Of a stretch of DNA of 64,000 nucleotides, positions 27,884-41,431 are shown piece by piece (positions within the stretch are counted from its first letter, which is position 1; each line of letters opens with the position of its first letter). The stretch comes from Nectonema munidae. Its lineage: Eukaryota; Nematomorpha; Nectonematoida; Nectonematidae. The position numbers were made by a program, and so were the translations under genes. The notes beneath the pieces are model-generated. The model was given only the letters and a program-made list of their open reading frames with translations, did no database searches and was not told where the DNA came from. Where the stretch lies: NCBI GenBank assembly GCA_030549495.1, contig JAUIRK010001044.1, positions 168,925-232,924 of the forward strand, written 5' to 3'.

Positions 27884-29915
27884 GTGGACTTAACCACATG
27901 CAAGCACTTAAACAGATTTAGGCACAAAAAGGGAACACTTAAACACATGCAAGTACTAACAGAGGGCACTCAAACAAACATAGGCAAAATAGGGAGCACT
28001 CAAACACAGGCAAGAACAAACAACGAGCACTCTATAAACAGGGAGCACTCAAACACAGGCAGGCACAAACAAGGAGCACTTAAACACAGCTAGGACTTAA
28101 ACAATAGTCAAGCAGAAACAAGGAGCACTTAAACACAGGCAGGCACTCAAACAGGGAGAACCCAACACACGCAGGCACAAATATGGTTGACTTAAACACA
28201 TTCAGGCACAAACAGGGAGCACTTAAACAGAGACAGGCACAAAAAGGGAGCACTTTAACACAGGCAAACACCAACAGGGGGCATTCAAACACAATCAGGC
28301 ATAAACAGGAGGCACTCAAACATGGGGCACTATAACACAGGCAGACACAAACACGGAGCACTCAAACGCAGGCAGGTTCAAACAAGGGCTCAAACAGAGA
28401 AAACCCAACACACGCAGGTACAAACAGGGTGGACTTAAACACAGGCAGGCACAAACAGGGAGCACTTAAACAGATTCAGGCTCAAAAAGGGAGTACTTTA
28501 ACACAGGCAAGCACCAACAAGGGGCATTCAAACACAGGAAGGCACAAGCAGGCAAAAACAAGAGGGACTCAAACATGGGACACTATAACACAGGCAGACA
28601 CAAATAAGGAGCACTCAAACACAGGCAGGTTCAAACAGGGAGCACTCAAACACAGGCAGGCACAAACAGGGAGCACTCAAACACAGGCAGGCACAAACAG
28701 GGAGGATTTAAACACAGGCAGGCACAAACAGGGAAAACTTAAACACATGCAAGCACAAACAGGTAGCACTTAAACAGATTCAGGCAGAAAAAGGGAGCAC
28801 TTTAAAACAGGTAAACACCTACAGGGGCCACACAAACACAGGAACGCACAAACAAGGAGGACACAAACACAGGCAGGCACAAACAGAAGGCACTCAAACA
28901 CAGGCAGGCACAAATATGGGGCACTCAAGCACGGACAGACACAAACAGGGAGCACTCAAACAACAAGAGGCACTCAAAAAGAGGCAGGCACAAACATGGG
29001 GAACTATAACACAGGCAGTCACAAACAAGGAGCACTCAAACACAGGAAGGCTCAAACAGGGAGCACTCAAACACAGGCAGGCACAAACAGGGTTGACTTA
29101 AACACAGGCAGGCGCAAAAAGGGAACACTTTAACACAGGCAAGCACCAACAGGGGGCATTCAAAAACAAGCAGGCATAAACAGGAGGCACTCAAACATGG
29201 GGCACTATAACACAGGCAGACACAAACAAGGAGCACCCAAACACAGGCAGGCTCAAAAAGGGAGCACTCAAACACAGGCAGGCACTAACAGGGAGGACTT
29301 AAGCACAGGCTGGCACAAACAGGGAACACTTAAACACATGCAAGCACAAACAGGGAGCACTTAAACAGATTCAGGCACAAAAAGGGAGCACTTTAACACA
29401 GGCAAGCACCAACAGAGGGCACTCAAACACAGGAAGGCACAAACAGGAAGCACATACAGGCAAAAACAGGGAGCACTCAAACACAGGCAGGAACAAACGA
29501 CGAGCACTCAATCAACAGGAAGCACCCAAACACGGTCAGGCACAAACAAGGAGCACTTAAACACAGGTAGGACTTAAACAATAAGCAGGCAGAAACAGGG
29601 AGCACAACACAGGCAGGCACTCAAATAGGGAGAACCCAACATACGCAAGCACAAACAAGGTGGAATTAAACACAGGCAGGCACAAACAGCGAGCACTTAG
29701 ACACAGGCAGGCGCAAACAGGTAACACTCAAACGCAGGCAGTTACAAACAGAGAGCACTCAAACACAGGCATTAACAAACAACGAGCACTAAATCAACAG
29801 GGAGCATCCAAACACAGTCAGACACAAACAACGAGGACAAGGAGAGAAGGGAGCACTTAAACACAGGCAGGCACTCAAAAACAGCGAGCACCCGACACAG
29901 GCAGGCACAAACAGT
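27884..29915. repeat. 2.03-kb HOR copy 6 of 6, transition to the 3.3-kb type
   Basis: 2032 bp. It carries variants typical of the 3.3 kb HORs to its right, such as GCACTTAGACACAGG for the GTACTTAGAAACAGG form used upstream. It is therefore the boundary copy between the two HOR families. Confidence 0.82.
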
Positions 29916-32900
29916 GTGGACTTAACCACATGCAAGCACTTAAACAGATTTAGGCACAAAAAGGGAACACTTAAACACAGGCAAGTACCAACAGAGGGCA
30001 CTCAAACACACATAGGCAAAATAGGGAGCACTCAAACACAGGCAGGAACAAACAACGAGCACTCTATCAACAGGGAGCACCCAAACACAGGCAGGCACAA
30101 ACAAGGAGCACTTAAACACAGGTAGGACTTAAACACAGGTAGGACTTAAACAATAGTCAAGCAGAAACAAGGAGCACTTAAACACAGGCAGGCACTCAAA
30201 CAGGGAGAACCCAACACACGCAGGCACAAATAGGGTTGACTTAAACACAGGCAGGCACAAACAGGGAGCACTTAAACAGAGACAGGCACAAAAAGGGAGC
30301 ACTTTAACACAGGCAAACACCAACAGGGGGCATTCAAACACAATCAGGCATAAACAGGAGGCACTCAAACATGGGGCACTATAACACAGGCAGACACAAA
30401 CAAGGAGCACTCAAACACAGGCAGGCTCAAAAAGGGAGCACTCAAACACAGGCAGGCACAAACAGGGAGGACTTAAACACAGGCTGGCACAAACAGGGAA
30501 CACTTAAACACATGCAAGCTCAAACAGGGAGCACTTAAACAGATTCAGGCACAAAAAGGGAGCACTTTAACACAGGCAAGCACCAACAGAGGGCACTCAA
30601 ACACAGGAAGGCACAAACAGGAAGCACATACAGGCAAAAACAGGGAGCACTCAAACACAGGCAGGAACAAACGACGAGCACTCAATCAACAGGAAGCACC
30701 CAAACACGGTCAGGCACAAACAAGGAGCACTTAAACACAGGTAGGACTTAAACAATAAGCTGACAGAAACAGGGAGCACTAAACACAGGCAGGCACTCAA
30801 ATAGGGAGAACCCAACATACGCAAGCACAAACAAGGTGGAATTAAACACAGGCAGGCACAAACAGCGAGTACTTAAACACAGGCAGGCGCAAACAGGTAA
30901 CACTCAAACCAGGCACTTACAAACAGAGAGCACTCAAACACAGGCATTAACAAACAACGAGCACTAAATCAACAGGGAGCATCCAAACACAGTCAGACAC
31001 AAACAACGAGGACAAGGGGAGAAAAGGGAGCACTTAAACACAGACAGGCACTCAAAAACAGCGAGCACCCAAACACAGGCAGGCACAAACAGTGTGGACT
31101 TAACCACATGCAAGCACTTAAACAGATTTAGGCACAAAAAAGGGAGACACTTAAACACAGGCAAGTACCAACAGAGGGCACTCAAACACACAGTAGGCAA
31201 AAAGGAGGGAGCACCCAAACACAGGCAGACACAAACAAGGAGCACTTAAACACAGGTAGACTTAAACAATAGTCAAGCAGAAACAAGGAGCACTTAAACA
31301 CAGGCAGGCACTCAAACAGGGAGTACCCAACACACGCAGGCACAAATAGGGTTGACTTAAACACAGGCAGTCACAAACAGGGAGCACTTAAACAGAGACA
31401 GGCACAAAAAAGGAGCACTTTAACACAGGCAAACACCAACAGGGGGCATTCAAACACAATCAGGCATAAATAGGAAGGCACTCAAACATGGGGCACTATA
31501 ACACAGGCAGACACAAACACGGAGCACTCAAACGCAGGCAGGTTCAAACAAGGGCTCAAACACAGGAATGCCCAACACACGCAGGTACAAACAGGGTGGA
31601 CTTAAACACAGGCAGGCACAAACAGGGAGCACTTAAACAGATTCAGGCTCAAAAAGGGAGTACTTTAACACAGGCAAGCACCAACAAGGGGCATTCAAAC
31701 ACAGGAAGGCACACGGGCAGGCAAAAACAAGAGGCACTAAACAATGGGGCACTATAACACAGGCAGACACAAATAAGGAGCACTCAAACACAGGCAGGCA
31801 CAAACAGGGAGCACTCAAACACAGGCAGCACAAACAGGGAGGACTTAAACACAGGCAGGCACAAACAGGGAGCACTTAAACACATGCAAGCACAAACAGG
31901 GAGCACTTAAACAGATTCAGGCACAAAAAGGGAGCACTTTAACACAGGCAAGCACCAACAGAGGGCACTCAAACACAGGAACGCACAAACAAGGAGGACA
32001 CAAACACAGGCAGGCACAAACAGAAGGCACTCAAACACAGGCAGGCACAAATATGGGGCACTCAAGCACAGGCAGACACAAACAGGGAGCACTCAAACAA
32101 CAGGAGGCACTCAAACAGAGGCAGGCACAAACATGGGGCACTATAACACAGGCAGGCACAAACAAGGAGCACTCAAACAGAGGAAGGCTCAAACAGGGAG
32201 CACTCAAACACAGGCAGGCACAAACAGGATTGACTTAAACACAGGCTGGCACAAACAGGGAACACTTAAACACATGCAAGCTCAAACAGGGAGCACTTAA
32301 ACAGATTCAGGCACAAAAAGGGAGCACTTTAACACAGGCAAGCACCAACAGAGGGCACTCAAACATAGGAACGCACAAACAAGGAGGACACAAACACAGG
32401 CAGGCACAAACAGAAGGCACTCAAACACAGGCAGGCACAAACAGAAGGCACTCAAACACAGGCAGGCACAAACAGGGAGCACTCAAACAACAGGAAAAGG
32501 CACTCAAACAGAGGCAGGCACAAACATGGGACACTAAAACACAGGCAGACACAAACAAGGAGCACTCAAACACAGGCAGGTCAAAAAAAGGGAGCACTCA
32601 AACACAGGCAGGCGCAAACAGGGAGGACTTAAACACAGGCTGGCACAAACAGGGAACACTTAAACACATGCAAGCACAAACAGGGAGCACTTAAACAGAT
32701 TCAGGCACAAAAAGGGAGCACTTTAACACAGGCAAGCACCAACAGAGGGCACTCAAACACAGGAAGGCACAAACAGGAAGCACATACAGGCAAAAACAGG
32801 GAGCACTCAAACACAGGCAGGAACAAACGACGAGCACTCAATCAACAGGAAGCACCCAAACACGGTCAGGCACAAACAAGGAGCACTTAAACACAGGTAG

Positions 32901-33248
32901 GACTTAAACAATAAGCAGGCAGAAACAGGGAGCACTTAAACACAGGCAGGCACTCAAATAGGGAGAACCCAACATACGCAAGCACAAACAAGGTGGAATT
33001 AAACACAGGCAGGCACAAACAGCGAGCACTTAGACACAGGCAGGCGCAAACAGGTAACACTCAAACGCAGGCAGTCACAAATAGAGAGCACTCAAACACA
33101 GGCATTAACAAACAAGGAGCACTAAATCAACCGGGAGCATCCAAACACAGTCAGACACAAACAACGAGGACAAGGAGAGAAGGGAGCACTTAAACACAGG
33201 CAGGCACTCAAAAACAGCGAGCACCCGACACAGGCAGGCACAAACAGT
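29916..33248. repeat. 3.3-kb HOR copy 1 of 3
   Basis: 3333 bp made of two landmark-started parts of 1178 bp (from 29916) and 2155 bp (from 31094). The order of marker units repeats in the next two copies. Confidence 0.82.
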
Positions 33249-36200
33249 GTGGACTTAACACACATGCAAAAAAAAAGCACTTAAACAGATTTAGGCACAA
33301 AAAGGGAACACTTAAACACAGGCAAGCACCAACAGAGGGCACTCAAACACACATAGGCAAAATAGGGAGCACTCAAACACAGGCAGGAACAAACAACGAG
33401 CACTCTATCAACAGGGAGCACCCAAACACAGGCAGGCACAAACAAGGAGCACCAAACACAGGCAGACTTAAACACAGGTAGGACTTAAACAATAGGCAAG
33501 CAGAAACAAGGAGCACTTAAACACAGGCAGGCACTCAAACAGGGAAAACCCAACACACGCAGGCACAAATAGGGTTGACTTAAACACAGGCAGGCACAAA
33601 CAGGGAGCACTTAAACAGAGACAGGCACAAAAAGGGAGCACTTTAACACAGGCAAACACCAACAGGGGGCATTCAAACACAAGCAGGCATAAACAGGAGG
33701 CACTCAAACATGGGGCACTATAACACAGGCAGACACAAACAAGGAGCACTCAAACACAGGCAGGCTCAAAAAGGGAGCACTCAAACACAGGCAGGCACTA
33801 ACAGGGAGGACTTAAACACAGGCTGGCACAAACAGGGAACACTTAAACACATGCAAGCTCAAACAGGGAGCACTTAAACAGATTCAGGCACAAAAAGGGA
33901 GCACTTTAACACAGGCAAGCACCAACAGAGGGCACTCAAACACAGGAAGGCACAAACAGGAAGCACATACAGGCAAAAACAGGGAGCACTCAAACACAGG
34001 CAGGAACAAACGACGAGCACTCAATCAACAGGAAGCACCCAAACACGGTCAGGCACAAACAAGGAGCACTTAAACACAGGTAGGACTTAAACAATAAGCA
34101 GGCAGAAACAGGGAGCACAACACAGGCAGGCACTCAAATAGGGAGAACCCAACATACGCAAGCACAAACCTAGTTGAATTAAACACAGGCAGGCACAAAC
34201 AGCGAGTACTTAGACACAGGCAGGCGCAAACAGGTAACACTCAAACGCAGGCAGTTACAAACAGAGAGCACTCAAACACAGGCAATAACAAACAACGAGC
34301 ACTAAATCAACAGGGAGCATCCAAACACAGTCAGACACAAACAACGAGGACAAGGAGAGGAAGGGAGCACGTAAACACAGGGAGGCACTCAAAAACAGCG
34401 AGCAGGCAGACACAGGCAGGCACAAACAGTGAGGACACAAACATGGGAGCACTTAAACAGATTTAGGCACAAAAAGGGAACACTTAAACACAGGCAAGTA
34501 CAAACAGAGGGCACTCAAACACACTTAGGCACAAAAAGGGAGCACTCAAACACAGGCAAGAACAAACAGACGGGCACTCTAACACAGCAGGCAAAACAGG
34601 GAGCACCCAAACACAGGCAGGCACAAACAAGGAGCACTTAAACACAGGTAGGACTTAAACAATAGTCAAGCAGAAACAAGGAGCACTTAAACACAGGCAG
34701 GCACTCAAACAGTGGACCCAACACACGCAGGCACAAACAGGGTTGACTTAAACACATTCAGGCACAAACAGGGAGCACTTAAACAGAGACAGGCACAAAA
34801 AGGGAGCACTTTAACACAGGCAAACACCAACAGGGGGCATTCAAACACAATCAGGCATAAACAGGAGGCACTCAAACATGGGGCACTATAACACAGGCAG
34901 ACACAAACACGGAGCACTCAAACGCAGGCAGGTTCAAACAAGGGCTCAAACAGGGAAAACCCAACACACGCAGGTACAAACAGGGTGGACTTAAACACAG
35001 GCAGGCACAAACAGGGAGCACTTAAACAGATTCAGGCTCAAAAAGTGAGTACTTTAACACAGGCAAGCACCAACAAGGGGCATTCAAACACAGGAAGGCA
35101 CAAGCAGGCAAAAACAAGAGGCACTCAAACATGGGGCACTATAACACAGGCAGACACAAATAAGGAGCACTCAAACACAGGCAGGCACAAACAGGGAGCA
35201 CTCAAACACAGGCAGGCACAAACAGGGAGGATTTAAACACAGGCAGGCACAAACAGGGAAAACTTAAACACATGCAAGCACAAACAGGTAGCACTTAAAC
35301 AGATTCAGGCAGAAAAAGGGAGCACTTTAAAACAGGTAAACACCTACAGGGGCCACACAAACACAGGAACGCACAAACAAGGAGGACACAAACACAGGCA
35401 GGCACAAACAGAAGGCACTCAAACACAGGCAGGCACAAATATGGGGCACTCAAGCACAGACAGACACAAACAGGGAGCACTCAAACAACAGGAGGCACTC
35501 AAACAGAGGCAGGCACAAACATGGGGCACTATAACACAGGCAGTCACAAACAAGGAGCACTCAAACACAGGAAGGCTCAAACAGGGAGCACTCAAACACA
35601 GGCAGGCACAAACAGGGTTGACTTAAACACAGGCAGGCACAAAAAGGGAGCACTTAAACACAGGCAGGACAAACAGGGGGGGAGCAAACAGCGGCAGAAA
35701 AAGGGAGACTTTAAACAGGAACACCAACAGGGCACCAAACAAAACGAAAACAAGGAGACAAACAAAAACAGTAAAAGAAAGGGAAAACACAGGCAAGCAC
35801 CAACAGGGGGCATTCAAAAACAAACAGGCATAAACAGGAGGCACTCAAACATGGGGCACTATAACACAGGCAGACACAAACAAGGAGCACCCAAACAGAG
35901 GCAGGCTCAAAAAGGGAGCACTCAAACACAGGCAGGCACTAACAGGGAGGACTTAAACACAGGCTGGCACAAACAGGGAACACTTAAACACATGCAAGCT
36001 CAAACAGGAAGCACTTAAACAGATTCAGGCACAAAAAGGGAGCACTTTAACACAGGCAAGCACCAACAGAGTGCACTCAAACACAGGAAGGGACAAACAG
36101 GAAGCACATACAGGCAAAAACAGGGAGCACTCAAACACAGACAGGAACAAACGACGAGCACTCAATCAACAGGAAGCACCCAAACACGGTCAGGCACAAA

Positions 36201-36569
36201 CAAGGAGCACTTAAACACAGGTAGGACTTAAACAATAAGCAGGCAGAAACAGGGAGCACAACACAGGCAGGCACTCAAATAGGGAGAACCCAACATACGC
36301 AAGCACAAACAAGGTGGAATTAAACACAGGCAGGCACAAACAGCGAGCACTTAGACACAGGCAGGCGCAAACAGGTAACACTCAAACGCAGGCAGTTACA
36401 AATAGAGAGCACTCAAACACAGGCATTAACAAACAACGAGCACTAAATCAACAGGGAGCATCCAAACACAGTCAGACACAAACAACGAGGACAAGGAGAG
36501 TAGGGAGCACTTAAACACAGGCAGGCACTCAAAAACAGCGAGCACCCGACACAGGCAGGCACAAACAGT
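33249..36569. repeat. 3.3-kb HOR copy 2 of 3
   Basis: 3321 bp. The second part starts near 34432 (+1183), where the landmark is altered to GAGGACACAAACATGGGAGC. It contains the degraded patch at 35640-35790. Confidence 0.78.
35640..35790. other. Degraded patch inside a 3.3-kb HOR
   Basis: Units shorten and lose C and T bases (GGGGGGGAGCAAACAGCGG, AACGAAAACAAGGAGAC, AACAGTAAAAGAAAGGG), then normal units resume at 35791. It looks like the patches at 13.0, 13.8 and 16.7 kb and may be poor consensus. Confidence 0.5.
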
Positions 36570-39500
36570 GTGGACTTAACCTGCAAGCACTTAAACAGAT
36601 TTAGGCCCAAAAAGGGAACACTTAAACACAGGCAAGTACCAACAGAGGGCACTCAAACACACATAGGTAAAATAGGGAGCACTCAAACACAGGCAGGAAC
36701 AAACAACGAGCACTCTATCAACAGGGAGCACCCAAACAAAGGCAGGCACAAACAAGGAGCACTTAAACACAGGTAGGACTTAAACACAGGTAGGACTTAA
36801 ACAATAGTCAAGCAGAAACAAGGAGCACTTAAACACAGGCAGGCACTCAAACAGGGAGGAGCCAACACACGCAGGCGCAAATAGGGTTGACTTAAACACA
36901 GGCAGGCACAAACAGGGAGCAGTTAAACAGAGATAGGCACAAAAGGGGAGCACTTTAACACAGGCAAACACCAACAGGGGGCATTCAAACACAATCAGGC
37001 ATAAACAGGAGGCACTCAAACATGGGGCACTATAACACATTCAGACACAAACAAGGAGCACTCAAAAACAGGCAGGCTCAAAAATGGAGCACTCAAACAC
37101 AGGCAGGCACTAACAGGGAGGACTTAAACACAGGCTGGCACAAACAGGGAACACTTAAACACATGCAAGCTCAAACAGGGAGCACTTAAACAGATTCAGG
37201 CACAAAAAGGGAGCACTTTAACACAGGCAAGCACCAACAGAGTGCACTCAAACACAGAAAGGCACAAACAGGAAGCACATACAGGCAAAAACAGGGAGCA
37301 CTCAAAAAAAGGCAGGAACAAACGACGAGCACTCAATCAACAGGAAGCACCCAAACACGGTCAGGCACAAACAAGGAGCACTTGAACACAGGTAGGACTT
37401 AAAAATAAGCAGGCAGAAACAGGGAGCACAACACATGCAGGCACTCAAATAGGGAGAACCCAACATACGCAAGCAAGAACAAGGGGGAATTAAACACAGG
37501 CAGGCACAAACAGCGAGTACTTAGACACAGGCAGGCGCAAACAGGTAACACTCAAAGCAGACACTTACAAATCGAGAGCACTCAAACACAGGCAATAACA
37601 AACAACGAGCACTAAATCAACAGGGAGCATCCAAAACACAGTCAGACACAAACAACGAGGACAAGGAGAGAAGGGAGCACTTAAACACAGACAGGCACTC
37701 AAAAACAGCGAGCAGCCGACACAGGCAGGAAACAATCAGTGTGGACTTAACCACATGCAAGCACTTAAACAGATTTAGGCACAAAAAGGGAACACATAAA
37801 CACAGGCAAGTATCAACAGAGGGCACTCAAACACACATAGGCAAAATAGGGAGCACCCAAACACAGGCAGACACAAACAAGGAGCACTTAAACACAGGTA
37901 CGACTTAAACAATAGTCAAGCAGAAACAAGGAGCACTTAAACACATGCAGGCACTCAAACAGGGAGTACCCAACACACGCAGGCACAAATAGGGTTGACT
38001 TAAACACAGGCAGTCACAAACAGGGAGCACTTAAACAGAGACAGGCACAAAAAGGGAGCACTTTAACACAGGCAAACACCAACAGGGGGCATTCAAATAC
38101 AATCAGGAATAAATAGGAAGCACTTAAAGATGGGGCACTATAACACAGGCAGACACAAACACGGAGCACTCAAACGCAGGCAGGTTCAAACAAGGGCTCA
38201 AACAGGGAATGCCCAACACACGCAGGTACAAACAGGGTGGACTTAAACACAGGCAGGCACAAACAGGGAGCACTTAAACAGATTCAGGCTCAAAAAGGGA
38301 GTACTTTAACACAGGCAAGCACCAACAAGGGGCATTCAAACACAGGAAGGCACACGCAGGCAAAAACAAGAGGCACTCAAATTTGGGGCACTATAACACA
38401 GGCAGACACAAATAAGGAGCACTCAAACACAGGCAGGCACAAACAGGGAGCACTCAAACACAGGCAGCACAAACAGGGAGGATTTAAACATAGGCAGGCA
38501 CAAACAGGGAAAACTTAAACACATGCAAGCACAAACAGGTATCACTTAAACAGATTTAGGCAGAAAAAGGGAGCAATTTAAAACAGGTAAACACCTACAG
38601 GGGCCACTCAAACACAGGAACGCACAAACAAGGAGGACACAAACACAGGCAGGCACAAACAGAAGGCACTCAAACACAGGTAGGCACAAATATGTGGCAC
38701 TCAGGCACAGGCAGACACAAACAGGGAGCACTCAAACAACAGGAGGCACTCAAACAGAGGCAGGCACAAACATGGGGCACTATAACCCAAGCAGACACAA
38801 ACAAGGAGCACTCAAACACAGGAAGGCTCAAACAGGGAGCACTCAAACACAGGCAGGCACAAACAGGGTTGACTTAAACACAGGCAGGCACAAAAAGGGA
38901 AAACTTAAGCACATGCAAGCACAAACAGGTAGCACTTAAACAGATTCAGGAAGAAAAAGGGAGCACTTTAAAACAGGTAAACACCTACAGGGGCCACACA
39001 AACACAGGAACGCACAAACAAGGAGGACACAAACACAGGCAGGCACAAACAGAAGGCACTCAAACACAGGCAGGCACAAATATGGGGCACTCAAGCACAG
39101 GCAGATACAAACAGGGAGCACTCAAACAACAGGAGGCACTCAAACAGAGGCAGGCACAAACATGGGACACTATAACACAGGCAGACACAAACAAGGAGCA
39201 CTCAAACACAGGCAGGTTCAAAAAGGGAGCACTCAAAGACAGGTAGGCACAAACAGGGAGGACTTAAACACAGGCTGGCACAAACAGGGAACACTTAAAC
39301 ACATGCAAGCTCAAACAGGGAGAACTTAAACAGATTCAGCACAAAAAGAGAACACTTTAACACAGGCAAGCACCAACAGAGGGTACTGAAACACAGGAAG
39401 CACATAAAGGCAAAAACAGGGAGCACTCAAACAAAGGCAGGAACAAACGACTAGCACTCAATCAACAGGGAACAAGCAAACACGGTCAGGCACAAACAAT

Positions 39501-39867
39501 GGGCACTTAAACAGAGGTAGAACTAAACAATAAGCAAGAAGAAACAGGGAACACTTAAACACAGGCAGGCACTCAAATAGAAAGAACCCAACATACGCAA
39601 GCACAAACAAGGTGGAATTAAAGACAGGCAGGCACAAACAGCGAGCACTTAGACATAGGCAGGCGCAAATAGGTAACACTCAAATGCAGGCAGTTACAAA
39701 CAGAGAGCACTCAAACACAGGCATTAACAAACAAAGGGCACTAAATCAACAGGGATCATCCAAACACAGTCAGACACAAGCAACGAGGGCAAGGAGAAAA
39801 GGCAGCACTTAAACACAGGCAGGCACTCAAACACAGCGAGCACCCGACATAGGCAGGCACAAACAGG
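36570..39867. repeat. 3.3-kb HOR copy 3 of 3
   Basis: 3298 bp with the second part at 37741 (+1171). It is somewhat more divergent than the two copies to its left and grades into the right-edge module. Confidence 0.78.
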
Positions 39868-41431
39868 GTGGACTTAACCACATGCAAGCACTTAAAAAGA
39901 TTTAAGCACAAAAAGGGAACACTTAAACACAGGCAAGTACCAACAGAGGGCACTCAAACACAGACAGGCAAAATAGGGAGCACTCAAACACAGGCAAAAT
40001 AGGGAGCATTCAAACACAGGCAGGAACAAACAACGAGCACTCTATCAACAGGGAGCACTCAAACAAAGGCAGGCACAAACAAGGAGCACTTAAACACAGG
40101 TAGGACTTAAACAATAGTCAAGCAGAAACAAGAAGCACTTAAACACAGGCAGGCACTCAAACAGGGAAAACCCAACACACGCAGGCATAAACAGGGTTGA
40201 CTTAAACACAGGCGGGCACAAATAGGGAGGACTTAAACAGAGACAGGCACAAAAAGGGTGAACTTTAACACAGGCAAACACCAACAGAGGGCATTCAAAC
40301 ATAAGCAGGCATAAACAGGAGGCACTCAAACGCAAGCACAAACAGGGAGCACTTAAATAGATTCAGTCACAAAAAGGGAGCACTTTAACACAGACAAGCA
40401 CCAACAGGGGCCACTCAAACACAGGAACGCACAAAAAAGGAGGAATCAAACACAGGCAGGCAGAAACAGGAGGAACTCAAATAAAGGCAGGCATAAATAT
40501 GGGGCACTCAAGCACAGGCAGACACAAACAGGGAGCACTTAAACAATAGGCAGGCAAAAAGAAGAGGCACTCGAACATGGGGCACTATAACACAGGCAAA
40601 CACAAACAAGGAGCACTCAAACAGAGGCAGGTTCAAACAGGAAGCACTCACACACAGGCATGCACAAAAGGGAGGACTAAAACACAGGCAGGTACAAACA
40701 GGGACAACTTAAACACATGCAAGCACAAACAGGGAGCACTTAAACAGATTCAGGCACAAAAAGGGAGCACTTTAACACAGGCAAGCACCAACAGAGGGCA
40801 CTCAAACACAGGAAGGCACAAACAATAAGCACATACTGGCAAAAACAGGGAGCACTCAAACACAGGCAGGAACAAATGACGAGCACTCAATCAACAGGGA
40901 TCACGCAAACACGGTTAGGCACAAACAAGGAGCACAACACAGGTAGGACTTAAACAATAAGCAAGCAGAAACAGGGAGCACTTAAACACAGGTAAGCTCA
41001 AACAGGGAGAACCCAACATACGCAAGACAATCAAGGTAGAATTAAACACAGGCAGGCACAAACAGGTAGCACTTAAACAGAGGCAGGCACAATAAGGGAC
41101 CACTTTAACACACGTAAGCACCAACAGGGAGCATTCAAACACAGGAAGGCAAAAACAGGAGGCACTCAAACATGGGGCACTATAACACAGGCATACACAA
41201 ACAAGTAGCACTCAAACACAGGTAGGCTCAAACAGGGAGCACACATAGGGAAAACTTAAACACAGGGAGGCACAAACAAGGGAAACTTAAACACATTCAA
41301 GCACAAACAGGGAGCAGTTAAATAGATTCAGGCACAAAAAGGGAGCACTTTAACACAGGCAAGCACCAACAGAGGGCATTAAAACACAGGAAGGCACAAA
41401 CAGGGAACACCCAAACACAGGAAGGCATAAA
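39343..41431. repeat. Right-edge module of the array (block B end)
   Basis: Divergent units match 8724-10233. The last ~275 bp before 41431 align with 9958-10233 almost base for base (GCACACATAGGGAAAACTT, AAACACAGGGAGGCAC, AAGTAGCACTC). About one more 31-bp unit follows before the satellite ends near 41469. Confidence 0.82.

Noticed and set aside
2373-40828. Plus-strand Gln/Thr/His/Lys-rich open frames with 31-residue repeats
   Set aside because: All three frames of the unit give the same three segments in rotation. The frames end wherever a unit carries ACTTAAAC. This pattern comes from the repeat and not from a structural protein gene.
1675-41211. Dozens of minus-strand Cys/Leu-rich open frames resembling keratin-associated or secreted Cys-rich proteins
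   Set aside because: They are the reverse-strand reading of the 31-bp satellite. Period 31 in residues follows from 31 not being a multiple of 3. They have no starts, signals or conservation beyond the repeat.
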